Shown: positions 40,154-50,622 of the stretch, piece after piece
Position numbering within the stretch: the stretch's first letter is position 1
How the letters are laid out: each line of letters starts with the position of its first letter
Assembly: GCA_003209655.1 (NCBI GenBank)
Contig: QCPW01000001.1
Location: 1-64,000 of the forward strand
Length of the DNA stretch: 64,000 nt
Direction of reading: 5' to 3'
Origin: Prochlorococcus sp. AG-442-M23
GTDB taxonomy: Bacteria > Cyanobacteriota > Cyanobacteriia > PCC-6307 > Cyanobiaceae
Notes under the pieces: model-generated
The model's input: the letters and a program-made list of their open reading frames with translations, nothing else
The model's database searches: none
What the model was told of the DNA's origin: nothing
Program-made: the position numbers and the translations under genes

Positions 40154-41449
40154 GTGATTGAACGTTACACATTACCCGAAATGGGAAGAATCTGGACCGA
40201 AAATGCAAAACTTGAAAGTTGGCTGAAAGTTGAAATAGCTGCATGTGAGGCAAATTATTCTATAGGGAAAATGCCTGAAGCGGCATTAAATGAAATTCGT
40301 TTAAAAGCAAAATTTGAAGAATCAAGAATTAAAGAAATTGAGAAAGAGGTAAAACATGATGTAATTGCATTTCTTACAAATTTAAATGAATATGTTGGAG
40401 ATTCGGGAAGATATATTCATGTTGGGATGACTAGTAGTGATGTGCTTGATACGGGCTTATCATTACAGCTTAAAGATTCTTGCGGATTGTTGCTAGAAGA
40501 AATTGAAAAACTAGAAAATGAAATCAGATTTTTAGCGAGAAAGCACAAAAATACATTAATGATTGGGAGATCGCACGCAATTCATGGAGAGCCTATTTCG
40601 TTTGGGTTTAAATTAGCAGGATGGTTAGCGGAAATATTAAGAGATAAAAAAAGATTATTAACACTTAAAGAATCTATTTCCATAGGACAAATAAGTGGTG
40701 CCATGGGGACTTACGCTAATACAAATCCCGAAATAGAGAAAATAACCTGCGATTTGCTTGGTTTAAGACCAGATACAGCAAGTACTCAAGTCATTTCAAG
40801 AGATAGGCATGCCGAATATGTTCAAACAATTGCATTGGTTGGAGCTTCCCTTGATAGATTTGCTACTGAAATAAGGAATCTTCAGAGAACAGATGTTTTA
40901 GAAGTTGAAGAAGGATTTACAAAAGGTCAAAAAGGAAGCTCAGCTATGCCGCACAAAAGAAACCCTATTCGTAGTGAAAGAGTTAGCGGTTTATCTAGAA
41001 TATTGAGGAGTTATGTTGTAACAGCTCTTGAGAATGTCTCACTTTGGCATGAAAGAGATATTAGCCATAGTTCTAATGAGAGAATCATGTTACCAGATGT
41101 TTCTATATGCCTACATTTTATGCTTAGAGAAATGCAAGAAATAATAAAGAATTTAAAAGTATATCCAGATAACATGCTTAAAAATTTGAATATATATGGG
41201 GGCGTAATCTTTAGTCAGAAAGTTTTACTTTTGCTAGTTGAAAAGGGTTTGTCAAGAGAAAAGGCTTATAGTTTAGTTCAAAAAAATGCTCATCATGCTT
41301 GGAATAATGAGAATGGTAATTTCAAAAATAATATTGAGGCGGATCAAGAAATAATGGAATTAGTTACTATAGATGATTTAAAGGGATGCTTCGACCCCTC
41401 CATTCATCTCAATAATTTAAATGTAATATGGAAAAAGTTAAGTATTTAA
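40154..41449 (+). CDS. purB: Adenylosuccinate lyase
   Basis: This 431-residue enzyme cleaves SAICAR and adenylosuccinate in purine synthesis. The fumarase-superfamily signature GSSAMPHKRNPI is at about residue 263. Other landmarks are HVGMTSSDVLDT and GRSHAIHGEPISFG, with the catalytic His. The start is GTG at 40154, giving VIERYTLPEMGRIW as conserved. The next gene, fumC, encodes another fumarate-forming enzyme of the same superfamily on the same strand. Confidence 0.95.
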   Translation: MIERYTLPEMGRIWTENAKLESWLKVEIAACEANYSIGKMPEAALNEIRLKAKFEESRIKEIEKEVKHDVIAFLTNLNEYVGDSGRYIHVGMTSSDVLDTGLSLQLKDSCGLLLEEIEKLENEIRFLARKHKNTLMIGRSHAIHGEPISFGFKLAGWLAEILRDKKRLLTLKESISIGQISGAMGTYANTNPEIEKITCDLLGLRPDTASTQVISRDRHAEYVQTIALVGASLDRFATEIRNLQRTDVLEVEEGFTKGQKGSSAMPHKRNPIRSERVSGLSRILRSYVVTALENVSLWHERDISHSSNERIMLPDVSICLHFMLREMQEIIKNLKVYPDNMLKNLNIYGGVIFSQKVLLLLVEKGLSREKAYSLVQKNAHHAWNNENGNFKNNIEADQEIMELVTIDDLKGCFDPSIHLNNLNVIWKKLSI

Positions 41450-41498
41450 ATCTTTTAAATCTTATTTGAAGTTTAACCACAGTTTTTTAAAAAAATTA

Positions 41499-42884
41499 AT
41501 GACAAAAAACTTTAGATTTGAAAAAGATAGTATGGGACAAATAAAAGTCCCTGCAAAGGCTTTATGGGGAGCACAAACACAAAGATCAATCTTAAATTTT
41601 TCTATTGGTGAGGAATTAATCCCAATTGAATTGATTTATTCAATTACAATAATAAAGAAAGCAGCTGCAATTACAAATTGCAAATTAGGTTTAATTGACA
41701 AACAGAAAAAAGATCTGATTATTGAGGCTTGCTCAGAAATACTCGATGGTAAACATGATTCTCAGTTTCCTTTAAAAATATGGCAAACAGGTAGTGGTAC
41801 TCAAACAAATATGAATATAAATGAAGTAATATCAAATATTGCTTCATTAAAAACAAATTCAGAACTAGGAAGTAAAAAACCTATTCATCCTAATGACGAC
41901 GTTAATAAATCTCAGTCTACAAATGATACTTTCCCAACTGCTATTCAGATATCAGTTGTTTCTGAAATAATTAAAAAATTAGTTCCATCAATAAGAGAAC
42001 TAACTATGGTCCTAGATCAAAAGAGTAGTCAATGGAAAGATTTAATAAAAATTGGCAGAACTCATTTTCAAGATGCGGTTCCAATTTCCCTTGGGCAAGA
42101 AGTTGCCACTTGGTCAAAACAGCTTAAAGATGCCGAAGATGCTCTTGTAATGAGTCTTGATCAATTATATTTTTTACCATTAGGTGGTACTGCAGTTGGT
42201 ACAGGTCTTAACTGTCCAAAAGATTTTTCTGAAGAATCAATAAAATCAATTTCAGAGGATACAAAACTGCTTTTTTACAAATCAAATAATCACTTCTCTT
42301 TAATGGCATCACATGATCGATTGGCACATGTAATGAGTCAAATAAAAATCTTAGCAGGTGCATTATTTAAGATTTCTAATGATATTAAAATATTATCCTC
42401 AGGACCTAGATCAGGTATTTATGAGTTAATTATTCCACAGAATGAACCTGGGAGTTCAATAATGCCAGGTAAAGTAAATCCAACTCAATGTGAAGCTTTA
42501 TCAATGTTATGCACTCAAGTAATGGGTTTTGAACATGCAGTATCAATAGCTAATGCTAGCGGAACTTTACAAATGAACGAATATAAACCTCTTATAGGAT
42601 TTAATATTCTAACGAGCATAAAATTACTAACAAATGGAATAAGTAACTTCAGAATAAAATTAGTTGATGGAATACAGCCCAACCCAAAGACAATTAAAAA
42701 AAATCTAGAGAATTCACTAATGCTTGTTACGGCATTGGTGCCTCAAATAGGTTATGAAAAAGCAGCAGAAATTGCAAATCTTGCTTTTAATGAATCAATT
42801 AACTTAAAAGAGGCAACTATAAAATTAGGTTATCTAAGTGCTAATGATTTTGATAATGCTATCAATACAAATGAAATGATCTAA
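41499..42884 (+). CDS. fumC: Class II fumarase
   Basis: This 461-residue fumarate hydratase interconverts fumarate and malate. Superfamily marks are GSGTQTNMNINEV, the catalytic GRTHFQDAVPI, and EPGSSIMPGKVNPTQCEA. A TTG 33 bases earlier would add 11 residues, but MTKNFRFEKDSMGQIKVP from ATG 41499 is the normal N terminus. It lies 49 bp after purB, so fumarate released by PurB can be used by the next product. Confidence 0.93.
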   Translation: MTKNFRFEKDSMGQIKVPAKALWGAQTQRSILNFSIGEELIPIELIYSITIIKKAAAITNCKLGLIDKQKKDLIIEACSEILDGKHDSQFPLKIWQTGSGTQTNMNINEVISNIASLKTNSELGSKKPIHPNDDVNKSQSTNDTFPTAIQISVVSEIIKKLVPSIRELTMVLDQKSSQWKDLIKIGRTHFQDAVPISLGQEVATWSKQLKDAEDALVMSLDQLYFLPLGGTAVGTGLNCPKDFSEESIKSISEDTKLLFYKSNNHFSLMASHDRLAHVMSQIKILAGALFKISNDIKILSSGPRSGIYELIIPQNEPGSSIMPGKVNPTQCEALSMLCTQVMGFEHAVSIANASGTLQMNEYKPLIGFNILTSIKLLTNGISNFRIKLVDGIQPNPKTIKKNLENSLMLVTALVPQIGYEKAAEIANLAFNESINLKEATIKLGYLSANDFDNAINTNEMI

Positions 42885-42895
42885 CTAATGTATTA

Positions 42896-45622
42896 CTAGT
42901 AATTATTATCAATCCTTTTTGTCGCAGGATTTATATTCTCAGAAATTTTTAACATCTCATTCGATTCAGAAACAGGAAATCTATTAATAGCTTTTAAAAC
43001 TAATTTTGCTTTATTCTTTAGTTTATTGCTAACTCCTATACAGTATTGAATTTGTGATAAAACATCAATTGACCTTCTTAAGATCCTTACTACATCCCCC
43101 TCATCTAAAGAAGTATTCAAAATTAGTTCTTTCCATTTTTTGCCCCTTGCCCATTCTGAAATTATCCCAGTTAGATCTGTTTCTAGAAAAATAGGAGTAT
43201 CAATATAAAGCTTTTTTTGTTTTGAGGCGACTAGTTTTTTTAGCCCCTCTAACTCATCAAAAACATCTACAACTTTTTTAGAAGGCTTAAAATTACACCA
43301 AAGATTTGGTCTTCTTACATCAACACAAATTGCTTGAATAATTGCGGCCAAATCGGGAGGATCTAAATCATCCAAATAGCCACTAAGCAAAACAAGTCCG
43401 ACCCATAATTCATTTTCACTTCTTATAGCACCAACTGATTGCCCTACTTCAGTAAGATCTAAATTATTTAAACAGCCAAAATGATTCAAAATTTTTATTA
43501 GATCAGTAAATTTTTTCCAGTTATGATTTTCTTTATCTTCAAGACGATTATTTCTCATAATTATTTCTTGCTCAACTTCAATAATCCGTTTTTTATATCT
43601 TTTTAACTTTTTAGAGTCACCGAATCTATGAGCAGGATGGCTAGTAATTGTTTTATCCAAATTAGTAATTAGTTTCTGTTGTTCTAAAACTTCATTAGTA
43701 AGATCATATTGAGGAGTTATTAAATCAAATTTTTCAGAAATTTGAGAAATTTTCTCTGCAAAAGTTTTTGATTCATTATCGCCCATTATTACTTCGCCTG
43801 AAAAATGCATCTTAGGTTTCTCGAGTTTCAAAATTTCAATTTTCTCTAAATCAGGAAAAATGTTTACTATGTAAGAGGGTTTTATAAGAATAAATAAATT
43901 ATCAATTGTTAAACAAAGCAAACTTTTAATTTTCTTTGATTCAAATATTTTTTTACAAATTAAAGCTGGAACAACTTTCCTTTTTATTTGAGGAGCTTTG
44001 ATAGAAATTAAACTTCCATCTTTAATAAAAGTAATTGCATTAGTAATTTCTTCTGATAATTTCTCAGCAGCTTGTTTTTCTAATATCCTTAATAATCTTC
44101 TTTCTTCTTTCAAACGACTTTTCAACCTTTCATAATTATCAAAATCTTGCCATGAAATAGTAGAAGTTATTTTTTTAAGTTCTAGCAAATCTCTTTCTAG
44201 ATTATCAAGAATAAACTTCTCTTCTGAAGATTCTCCTAAATATAAAAAACTTCCAAAACTTCTTTTTATTAATTCTCTAGATTTATCTAAACTATAATTT
44301 TGTAAAAGGTTAAGAACCATTCCATAGCTTGGGGTGAACTGACTAACAAGTGGATTTGGTTTACTAATCGCCAAAAAACTAGCTTCTTTAGCGCCCTCAA
44401 ATCTAGTTTGCAATGTCACGACATATCCCTTTAAATCCTTTCCTCTTCTTCCAGCTCTTCCTGCCATCTGCAAAAATTCACTACTAAATAACAATCTATG
44501 ACCTTCTTCAGTCCTTTTGGATAATGTAGAAATCACTGTTGTTCTTGCAGGCATGTTAATACCCGCTGCTAAAGTTTCAGTAGCAAAAACAACTTTTATC
44601 AAGCCTTGTTGAAATAGCTCCTCAACTAACTCTTTCCAAGCTGGTAGCAAACCCGCATGGTGTGAAGCTATACCTCTTTTAAGAGCTTCACAATTAAATT
44701 TATCTTTTATGCCTTCTTCATTATTTTTTAGATAAACATCTAATCTTTGAGATATCATATTTGCTTCTGAATAACTAACTAAAGATAAATCTTTTATGTG
44801 TTCAACAGCCTTATCACATCCTCTTCTACTAAAGATAAAATAAATAGCTGGCAACATATTTCTTTCCGCAAGTTTTGAGACTACAAAGCCAATTGGAGGA
44901 GACTTTGGTTGCATTATTCTGCCTACTTTACCTGTCTTTTTTTGCCCCTTTGGTGCTCTCCAAATTTTACAATTAGGATGAATCCCATTACCCTTATTAT
45001 TCAAAAGTGGGTGAAGTCCCTTTGCACTACAGAAAATAAAATCTAAGGGAACTGGTCTTTTATCGCTATTGACAAGTACTGTAGGCCCATGAACTTTTTC
45101 TATCCAATTTCGAAGTTGATCTGCATTAGATATAGTTGCTGATAAAGCTATCAACTGCGTTCTACTAGGACAATGAATTATAGTTTCTTCCCATACTGTT
45201 CCTCTTTGCGGATCGTTCATATAATGACATTCATCAAGAATTACAGATTCTAGATTTGCCAAAGGGTCATCAAATTCTTCAAATTCTCCATAGAGCATAT
45301 TCCTAAAAATCTCAGTAGTCATAACTAAGATTGGAGCATCTCTATTTATACTGATATCGCCTGTTAAAAGACCTACATTGTTCTCTCCAAATTGATTAAT
45401 AAAATCCCTAAACTTTTGATTTGATAAAGCTTTCAGAGGAGTTGTATAAAAAGCTCTACTTTCATGAGATAAAGCTCTATAGATAGCAAATTCGCCAATT
45501 AATGTTTTACCTGACCCAGTTGGAGCAGTTAAAACAACGGAATTTCCACTATTAATAGCCTTTATTGCCTCTACTTGAAAATCATCAAGCGGAAATGGGA
45601 AATATTCCTCTAAATTAAGCAA
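42896..45622 (-). CDS. Ski2-like DExH-box RNA helicase
   Basis: This protein of 908 residues has Walker A APTGSGKT, DECH box (VILDECHYMNDP), SAT motif (ALSATISN), and motif VI QMAGRAGRRGKD. The C-terminal part carries the DSHCT-type helical domain of Mtr4/Ski2 enzymes. Cyanobacterial and plastid homologues (ISE2-like) are thought to work in RNA processing or decay. It converges with fumC, and a 139-bp gap to bioF holds divergent promoters. Confidence 0.88.
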   Translation of the reverse strand: MLNLEEYFPFPLDDFQVEAIKAINSGNSVVLTAPTGSGKTLIGEFAIYRALSHESRAFYTTPLKALSNQKFRDFINQFGENNVGLLTGDISINRDAPILVMTTEIFRNMLYGEFEEFDDPLANLESVILDECHYMNDPQRGTVWEETIIHCPSRTQLIALSATISNADQLRNWIEKVHGPTVLVNSDKRPVPLDFIFCSAKGLHPLLNNKGNGIHPNCKIWRAPKGQKKTGKVGRIMQPKSPPIGFVVSKLAERNMLPAIYFIFSRRGCDKAVEHIKDLSLVSYSEANMISQRLDVYLKNNEEGIKDKFNCEALKRGIASHHAGLLPAWKELVEELFQQGLIKVVFATETLAAGINMPARTTVISTLSKRTEEGHRLLFSSEFLQMAGRAGRRGKDLKGYVVTLQTRFEGAKEASFLAISKPNPLVSQFTPSYGMVLNLLQNYSLDKSRELIKRSFGSFLYLGESSEEKFILDNLERDLLELKKITSTISWQDFDNYERLKSRLKEERRLLRILEKQAAEKLSEEITNAITFIKDGSLISIKAPQIKRKVVPALICKKIFESKKIKSLLCLTIDNLFILIKPSYIVNIFPDLEKIEILKLEKPKMHFSGEVIMGDNESKTFAEKISQISEKFDLITPQYDLTNEVLEQQKLITNLDKTITSHPAHRFGDSKKLKRYKKRIIEVEQEIIMRNNRLEDKENHNWKKFTDLIKILNHFGCLNNLDLTEVGQSVGAIRSENELWVGLVLLSGYLDDLDPPDLAAIIQAICVDVRRPNLWCNFKPSKKVVDVFDELEGLKKLVASKQKKLYIDTPIFLETDLTGIISEWARGKKWKELILNTSLDEGDVVRILRRSIDVLSQIQYCIGVSNKLKNKAKLVLKAINRFPVSESNEMLKISENINPATKRIDNNY

Positions 45623-45761
45623 TAATTGTGATTGAGAGGAGGAGTAGTTAACTTCTTAAGATATGATCTATATAGATATTAATAAACAATAAAAAGCTTG
45701 CACGCTTTAATAGTAAATCTAGACCATTTTATAAAAATGAATTAGTTTAAATTGTTAAAAA

Positions 45762-46907
45762 ATGAACAAAATAAAAATTCCAAAAAATAGGATTCGCAAA
45801 TTAAAAACATTCACTTTGGGTCAAAGACCATATGAACTTCAAGATTTAAATTCAAAGAAAAGTAAAAATAATCTCATAGACTTATCTAGTAATGATTACT
45901 TTGGATTAAGTAGAGATAAAGACGTTATAAAAGCTTCTTATCAAGTAAGCTTATCTGAAGGCCTTGGATCAGGGAGTTCTAGATTTATAACAGGCTCAAG
46001 ACCAATACATAAATTATTAGAGACACAACTTGCAGAATGGCTTAATCAGGAAAAAGTTCTTTTATTTCCAAGTGGGTTCCAAGCTAATATTGCAGCCGTA
46101 CAAGGTTTAGCAAATAGAAATAGTATTGTAATAGTAGATAAATTAATTCATAATTCTTTGTTAGTTGGAATAAGAGCTTCTGGATCAAAATTAGTGAGAT
46201 TCGCACATAATGATTTAGAAGACTTAGAAAATAAAATTCTTAAATTCAAGTCAACGCAACAGTCAATTCTTATAATTGTTGAATCGCTTTACAGTATGGA
46301 AGGATCAATTGCTCCTCTCCAAGAAATAACAGGAATTTGTAAAAAATATAATGTTGAATTATTAGTGGATGAAGCTCATGCTCTTGGCATTTTAGGACCT
46401 GAAGGTAAAGGTATAAGTTTTAATTTTTCTAATGAAATAACTATGATTACAGGAACCTTTGGTAAATCATTTGGCAGTGGTGGCGCTTTCATAGCTTGTA
46501 ATTCAAAGATTGGTGAGTACTTTATCCAAACCAGTGGTGCATTTAGATATACAACAGCTCTTGCACCTGCTTTAGCTGCAGGCGCACTTGAATCTCTTCA
46601 AAAAATCAAAAGCCATAAAGAATGGGGTATAAATTTATTGAACAAATCAGAAAAGTGGAAAAAAGAAATTCTTAGAAATTGCAGCTATCAAGTTAAGGGA
46701 GACTCGCAAATCTTATCTATAATTGTTGGCCAAGAAGAAAAGACAATGCTTTTACAAAAACATCTTGAAAGAAATGGATTTTTAGCTGTCGCTATTAGGC
46801 CGCCAACTGTTCCTTTAAACAAATCAAGAATAAGACTAACAATTAGCAGAGATTTAGATCTAGACATACTCAAAAATTTTATTTCTGTTTTAAAAGCTTT
46901 CAAATGA
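45762..46907 (+). CDS. bioF: 8-amino-7-oxononanoate synthase
   Basis: This 381-residue PLP enzyme condenses pimeloyl-ACP with alanine in biotin synthesis. Marks are LSSNDYFGLS, GSGSSRFITGSR, VDEAHALGILGPEGKG, and the PLP lysine in GTFGKSFGSGGAF. Length is standard. It opens a five-gene biotin operon; its stop overlaps the next start by four bases (ATGA). Confidence 0.95.
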   Translation: MNKIKIPKNRIRKLKTFTLGQRPYELQDLNSKKSKNNLIDLSSNDYFGLSRDKDVIKASYQVSLSEGLGSGSSRFITGSRPIHKLLETQLAEWLNQEKVLLFPSGFQANIAAVQGLANRNSIVIVDKLIHNSLLVGIRASGSKLVRFAHNDLEDLENKILKFKSTQQSILIIVESLYSMEGSIAPLQEITGICKKYNVELLVDEAHALGILGPEGKGISFNFSNEITMITGTFGKSFGSGGAFIACNSKIGEYFIQTSGAFRYTTALAPALAAGALESLQKIKSHKEWGINLLNKSEKWKKEILRNCSYQVKGDSQILSIIVGQEEKTMLLQKHLERNGFLAVAIRPPTVPLNKSRIRLTISRDLDLDILKNFISVLKAFK

Positions 46908-47620
46908 AACAAATTATTACCCAACATGGATGGGGGTTAGATCAAAGTTTCTGGGACATTTACAAAATTGAATTTCAAAAAAACCAATGGCATTGGCAAG
47001 ATAATGAGAGAGGATATTTTTCAAAAAATATCAAACAAGCAAAATGGATAAAAAACAATTTTAATAATCAAATCAAGATGGTTTTGTGTCACTCACTAGG
47101 TTTTCATTTAATACAGAGAAATCTTTTAGATGAAGCATCACACATTGTCTTTATAAATTCATTTAATAATTTTCTCCCCTCAAGCAAAAAAAGAAATTTA
47201 ATTTATCGATCCCTTAAGAAAATGGAGAAAAAAATAATGACATTTGAATCAGAAAATATGTTAAAAGAATTTATACGTCGATCTTTTTTGCCAAATGATA
47301 TAAATATAAATTTCCAAAAAATGTTTTATAAAGATTTAGAGGCTTTGAATAATAATCTTCTATTAAATGACCTTAAAAAACTTTATGACTATAAAAATTC
47401 GTTAAGGCCTTTTGAGAAAAATTGCAATGTCATAGTTATAAATTCTAAAAAAGATTTGATTCTTGACAAAGATTCAAGTAAGAATTTTATTGAACTACTA
47501 AACAAAACATTAACCAAAAAGCCTACTGTAATTGAATTATCTAATCAAGGTCATTGTTTAACTAATTTAAATTTTTACCAAATCATAAAAAAAACTCTGG
47601 ATAATAAAGATGCAAAATAA
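46904..47620 (+). CDS. bioK: Alpha/beta-hydrolase of the biotin operon (BioK-like pimeloyl-ACP methyl ester esterase)
   Basis: This 238-residue hydrolase has oxyanion-loop residues in ITQHGWGLDQSFW, nucleophile Ser in VLCHSLGFHLI, Asp in INSKKDLILD and His in NQGHCLTN. In biotin synthesis this position is filled by an esterase that frees pimeloyl-ACP after BioC. Marine picocyanobacteria use BioK in place of BioH or BioG, and context supports that name here. It overlaps bioF by four bases and bioC by eleven. Confidence 0.75.
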   Translation: MKQIITQHGWGLDQSFWDIYKIEFQKNQWHWQDNERGYFSKNIKQAKWIKNNFNNQIKMVLCHSLGFHLIQRNLLDEASHIVFINSFNNFLPSSKKRNLIYRSLKKMEKKIMTFESENMLKEFIRRSFLPNDININFQKMFYKDLEALNNNLLLNDLKKLYDYKNSLRPFEKNCNVIVINSKKDLILDKDSSKNFIELLNKTLTKKPTVIELSNQGHCLTNLNFYQIIKKTLDNKDAK

Positions 47621-48368
47621 AATTTGGAATGAAACAGTTAAAAAGAATTTTAATAATGCTGCAGCAAATTATTTAGGTTATTCAAATATCCAAAGACATT
47701 TTGCTGAAAAAATTGTTTCTTTTCTAAAAGAACTGAATATTCAAAAAGGTGAATGGATTGACCTTGGTTCAGGTACCGGCTTATTAGCTGATGAAATAGA
47801 AAAAGAATTTTCTACAAAAAAAATTACTCGAATTGATTTCAGTAAAAAAATGCTTCTACAGAATAGAGAATATAGTAAAAAGATTTTATGGGATTTAAAT
47901 AATGGCTTACCTCCAAAAATTAGAAACTGTTCTTTAATGACATCTAACTTTTGTATACATTGGTTGAATAATCCCCAGAAAATAATAAGAGATTGGTTTA
48001 ATAAATTACAGTCCGGTGGTTATTTAATAATTGCGTATCCCACAATAAACTCCTTCCCTGAATGGAAGCAAACTTGTAAAGAAACCAATATTGAATATAG
48101 TGGCCTTACTTTTCCTCTTTCAAGAGAAATACTTAAAAATTTCACCTCTGAAGAAATATTATTCTCAAATAAATATTTGTATGTAGAAAATTTTCCAGAT
48201 ATCTATAAACTTTTAAGAAGCATAGTGAATGTAGGGGCTCAATCAACCAAGTGCAAACGTAAAAAAGTATTTGAATTAAAAAAAATGCAAAAGTATTGGC
48301 CTAAGAGAGACACTAATTCAGTTAATCTTACATGGGAAATTAATATCCAAATATTCAAAAAATTATGA
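47610..48368 (+). CDS. bioC: Malonyl-ACP O-methyltransferase
   Basis: These 252 residues form a class I SAM-dependent methyltransferase with motif I GEWIDLGSGTGLLADEIE and an RIDFSKKML second motif. BioC methylates malonyl-ACP to start pimelate assembly. The start NFNNAAANYLGYSNIQRHFA is typical of BioC. It overlaps both neighbours in the operon. Confidence 0.88.
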   Translation: MQNKIWNETVKKNFNNAAANYLGYSNIQRHFAEKIVSFLKELNIQKGEWIDLGSGTGLLADEIEKEFSTKKITRIDFSKKMLLQNREYSKKILWDLNNGLPPKIRNCSLMTSNFCIHWLNNPQKIIRDWFNKLQSGGYLIIAYPTINSFPEWKQTCKETNIEYSGLTFPLSREILKNFTSEEILFSNKYLYVENFPDIYKLLRSIVNVGAQSTKCKRKKVFELKKMQKYWPKRDTNSVNLTWEINIQIFKKL

Positions 48369-49033
48369 CTAGCATAAAGAATCAATTCAAATTTATCATA
48401 TGTGGGACAGATACAGATATAGGAAAGACATTAATTAGTGCTCTATTTGTAAGGGGATTAAATTCTTTTTACTGGAAGCCTATTCAAAGTGGTATTGGAT
48501 CAGAGACTGATAGTCAAGCTGTTAAAAGACTTGCAAAAGTGGAACAAGGAAAGATAATCAATGAAGCATATATCTTTAGAGAACCTGTTTCCCCTCATTG
48601 GGCTGCAGAAAAAGATCAAAAAATTATCAACTTTCAGCAACTAAATTTGCCAAATGTTGATGGATCTTTAATTGTAGAAACAGCGGGGGGCTTAATGGTC
48701 CCAATTACTAGAAATTATTTGCAAATAGAGCAAATTAAGAAATGGGGCATTCCTGTAATACTTATATGTAAGAGCGGACTTGGGACACTTAATCACACAC
48801 TTCTTAGTGTTGAGGCATTAAAAAAAAGAAATATTAATATTTTAGGTTTAGTTATTAATGGAAAAAAACACTTAGATAATCCCAAAACATTAACTGAATT
48901 TAGTAATCTTCCCATTATTGCGGAATTTCCATATATCCAGGAAATTGACTCCAATAATTTAGATATAATATGGAGAGAGTTGAATATTAAAAATAAATTG
49001 ATCTCCTTATTAAAATCAAAAGAAAACAAATGA
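48365..49033 (+). CDS. bioD: Dethiobiotin synthetase
   Basis: This 222-residue P-loop ligase closes the ureido ring of dethiobiotin with ATP and CO2. The start IICGTDTDIGKTLISALF holds the P loop. Other conserved points are YWKPIQSG, SPHWAAE and VETAGGLMVPI. It overlaps bioC and bioA by four bases each. Confidence 0.93.
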   Translation: MTSIKNQFKFIICGTDTDIGKTLISALFVRGLNSFYWKPIQSGIGSETDSQAVKRLAKVEQGKIINEAYIFREPVSPHWAAEKDQKIINFQQLNLPNVDGSLIVETAGGLMVPITRNYLQIEQIKKWGIPVILICKSGLGTLNHTLLSVEALKKRNINILGLVINGKKHLDNPKTLTEFSNLPIIAEFPYIQEIDSNNLDIIWRELNIKNKLISLLKSKENK

Positions 49034-50331
49034 AATCTCAGGTTTTAAAAAATATTAATCAAAATTGGCACCCTAATATATGGCCTCCTTTTACACAGAT
49101 TTCAAATAGCAAACCTCAAATAGAAGTTACTCATGGGAAAGATGCTTTAATATATACTAAATACCCAAAAAAAGAACTTATTGATGGAATAAGTAGTTGG
49201 TGGGTTACTCTACATGGCCATAGTAACGATTACATAGCAAATGCAATTTTTCATCAAGCCAAGACCCTTGAACAAGTTATATTTGCTGACTTCTTGCATC
49301 CACAGGCTCAAAAATTATCAGAAAGACTAAGTAGCCTAACCAATCTAGAAAGACTTTTTTTTTCTGACAATGGATCTACTGCAGTAGAAGTTGCTTTAAA
49401 AATTGCCTATCAATCATGGCAAAATCAAGGTGAAACAAGAAACCAAATAATTGCTTTTGACGGAGCTTATCATGGTGATACCTTTGGTGCAATGGCTTTA
49501 GGAGAAAGGAATATTTTCAATGAGAATTTTGATAACCTTATGTTTCCCGTTAAAAGGGCTCCTTGGCCTTCAACTTGGATAAATGATGAAGAGGTTGAAA
49601 TAAAAGAGAATAAATCAATTCAAATTTTAACTAACCTTCTCAAAAAACCAACTGTAGCAGTGATACTTGAACCATTAGTACAGGGGGCTGGTGGAATGAA
49701 TATGGTCAGACCTGAATTTATTAAAAAAGTTTCAGAAGTGGTAAAAAATAATGATTCTTTATTAATAGCCGATGAAGTTTTAACTGGATTTGGAAGATGT
49801 GGAAGCCTCTTCGCATTTCAAAAGGCAAATATAATTCCTGATTTAATTTCTATTTCAAAGGGTTTAACTGGAGGATTCTTACCTATGGGAATTACGTTAG
49901 CTAATGAAAAAATTTTCCAAGCTTTTATTAGTGATTCACCTAAAAAAACTTTTTGGCATGGTCATAGCTTTACTGCGAACCCTTTGGGCTGTGCGGCAGC
50001 TAATGCGAGCCTTGACTTATTAGAAAAAGATCCACTTAAATATCTTTCGTTTGAGAAAAAACATATTGCCCATCTAGAGAAAATAAAACAATTACCATTT
50101 GTAAAAAATTGTAGGATCACAGGAACAATCGCTGCATTTGATATTGAAATGGGGAATGATGATGGTTATTTAAATAATATTGGTAAACGAATAAAAGATT
50201 TATCAATCAAAAAAGGTTTATTTATTAGACCGCTTGGGAATATAATCTATCTATTGCCCCCTCTTTGCATTACAGAAAATCAATTAGAAAAAAGTTACGA
50301 TATAATTTTTGAAATTTTACGCGATCTATAA
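49030..50331 (+). CDS. bioA: Adenosylmethionine-8-amino-7-oxononanoate aminotransferase
   Basis: This 433-residue PLP class III aminotransferase makes DAPA. Marks are WPPFTQI, GISSWWVTLHGHSN, DNGSTAVEVALK, AYHGDTFGAM, LIADEVLTGFGR and the PLP lysine in ISKGLTGGFLPMG. It is the last gene of the operon. bioB, for the final step, is not in this window. Confidence 0.95.
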   Translation: MKSQVLKNINQNWHPNIWPPFTQISNSKPQIEVTHGKDALIYTKYPKKELIDGISSWWVTLHGHSNDYIANAIFHQAKTLEQVIFADFLHPQAQKLSERLSSLTNLERLFFSDNGSTAVEVALKIAYQSWQNQGETRNQIIAFDGAYHGDTFGAMALGERNIFNENFDNLMFPVKRAPWPSTWINDEEVEIKENKSIQILTNLLKKPTVAVILEPLVQGAGGMNMVRPEFIKKVSEVVKNNDSLLIADEVLTGFGRCGSLFAFQKANIIPDLISISKGLTGGFLPMGITLANEKIFQAFISDSPKKTFWHGHSFTANPLGCAAANASLDLLEKDPLKYLSFEKKHIAHLEKIKQLPFVKNCRITGTIAAFDIEMGNDDGYLNNIGKRIKDLSIKKGLFIRPLGNIIYLLPPLCITENQLEKSYDIIFEILRDL

Positions 50332-50340
50332 AATATAATT

Positions 50341-50622
50341 TTAAGGCCCTTGTAAAATAGCATTTTCTATATCCCCCCTATTAATACAATAAGAGAACAT
50401 TCTTTTTGTTAATTTTCCTCCACTCTCCCACACAACACTTAAATCTTCTTGTTCAAAAATAATAGTTGCGTGCCAATTAGAAAGTAACAAATGCCATTTA
50501 GACGGGTTATCTATATCTTTGGTTGCACCTAAATCTTCAAGCCACAATTCTAATGATTGAAGCGAATATTGATTAATTGGTGTATCAGGTGGAATCACAG
50601 GACTTCTTATCTTAAAAGCCAA
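50341..50622 (-). CDS. DUF3143 family protein
   Basis: The 93 residues match cyanobacterial DUF3143: PDTPINQYSLQSLELWLEDLGA, then a strand pair with WHLLLSNWHATIIFEQEDL and VVWESGG, and the KRMFSYCINRGDIENAILQ end. Function unknown. It overlaps the 3' end of the J-domain gene by 16 bases, a pairing that may reflect a shared role. Confidence 0.8.
   Translation of the reverse strand: MAFKIRSPVIPPDTPINQYSLQSLELWLEDLGATKDIDNPSKWHLLLSNWHATIIFEQEDLSVVWESGGKLTKRMFSYCINRGDIENAILQGP

Noticed and set aside
42892-42903. ATTACTAGTAAT palindrome at the fumC/helicase junction
   Set aside because: Only 12 bp, AT-rich and without a loop or T run; chance is likely.
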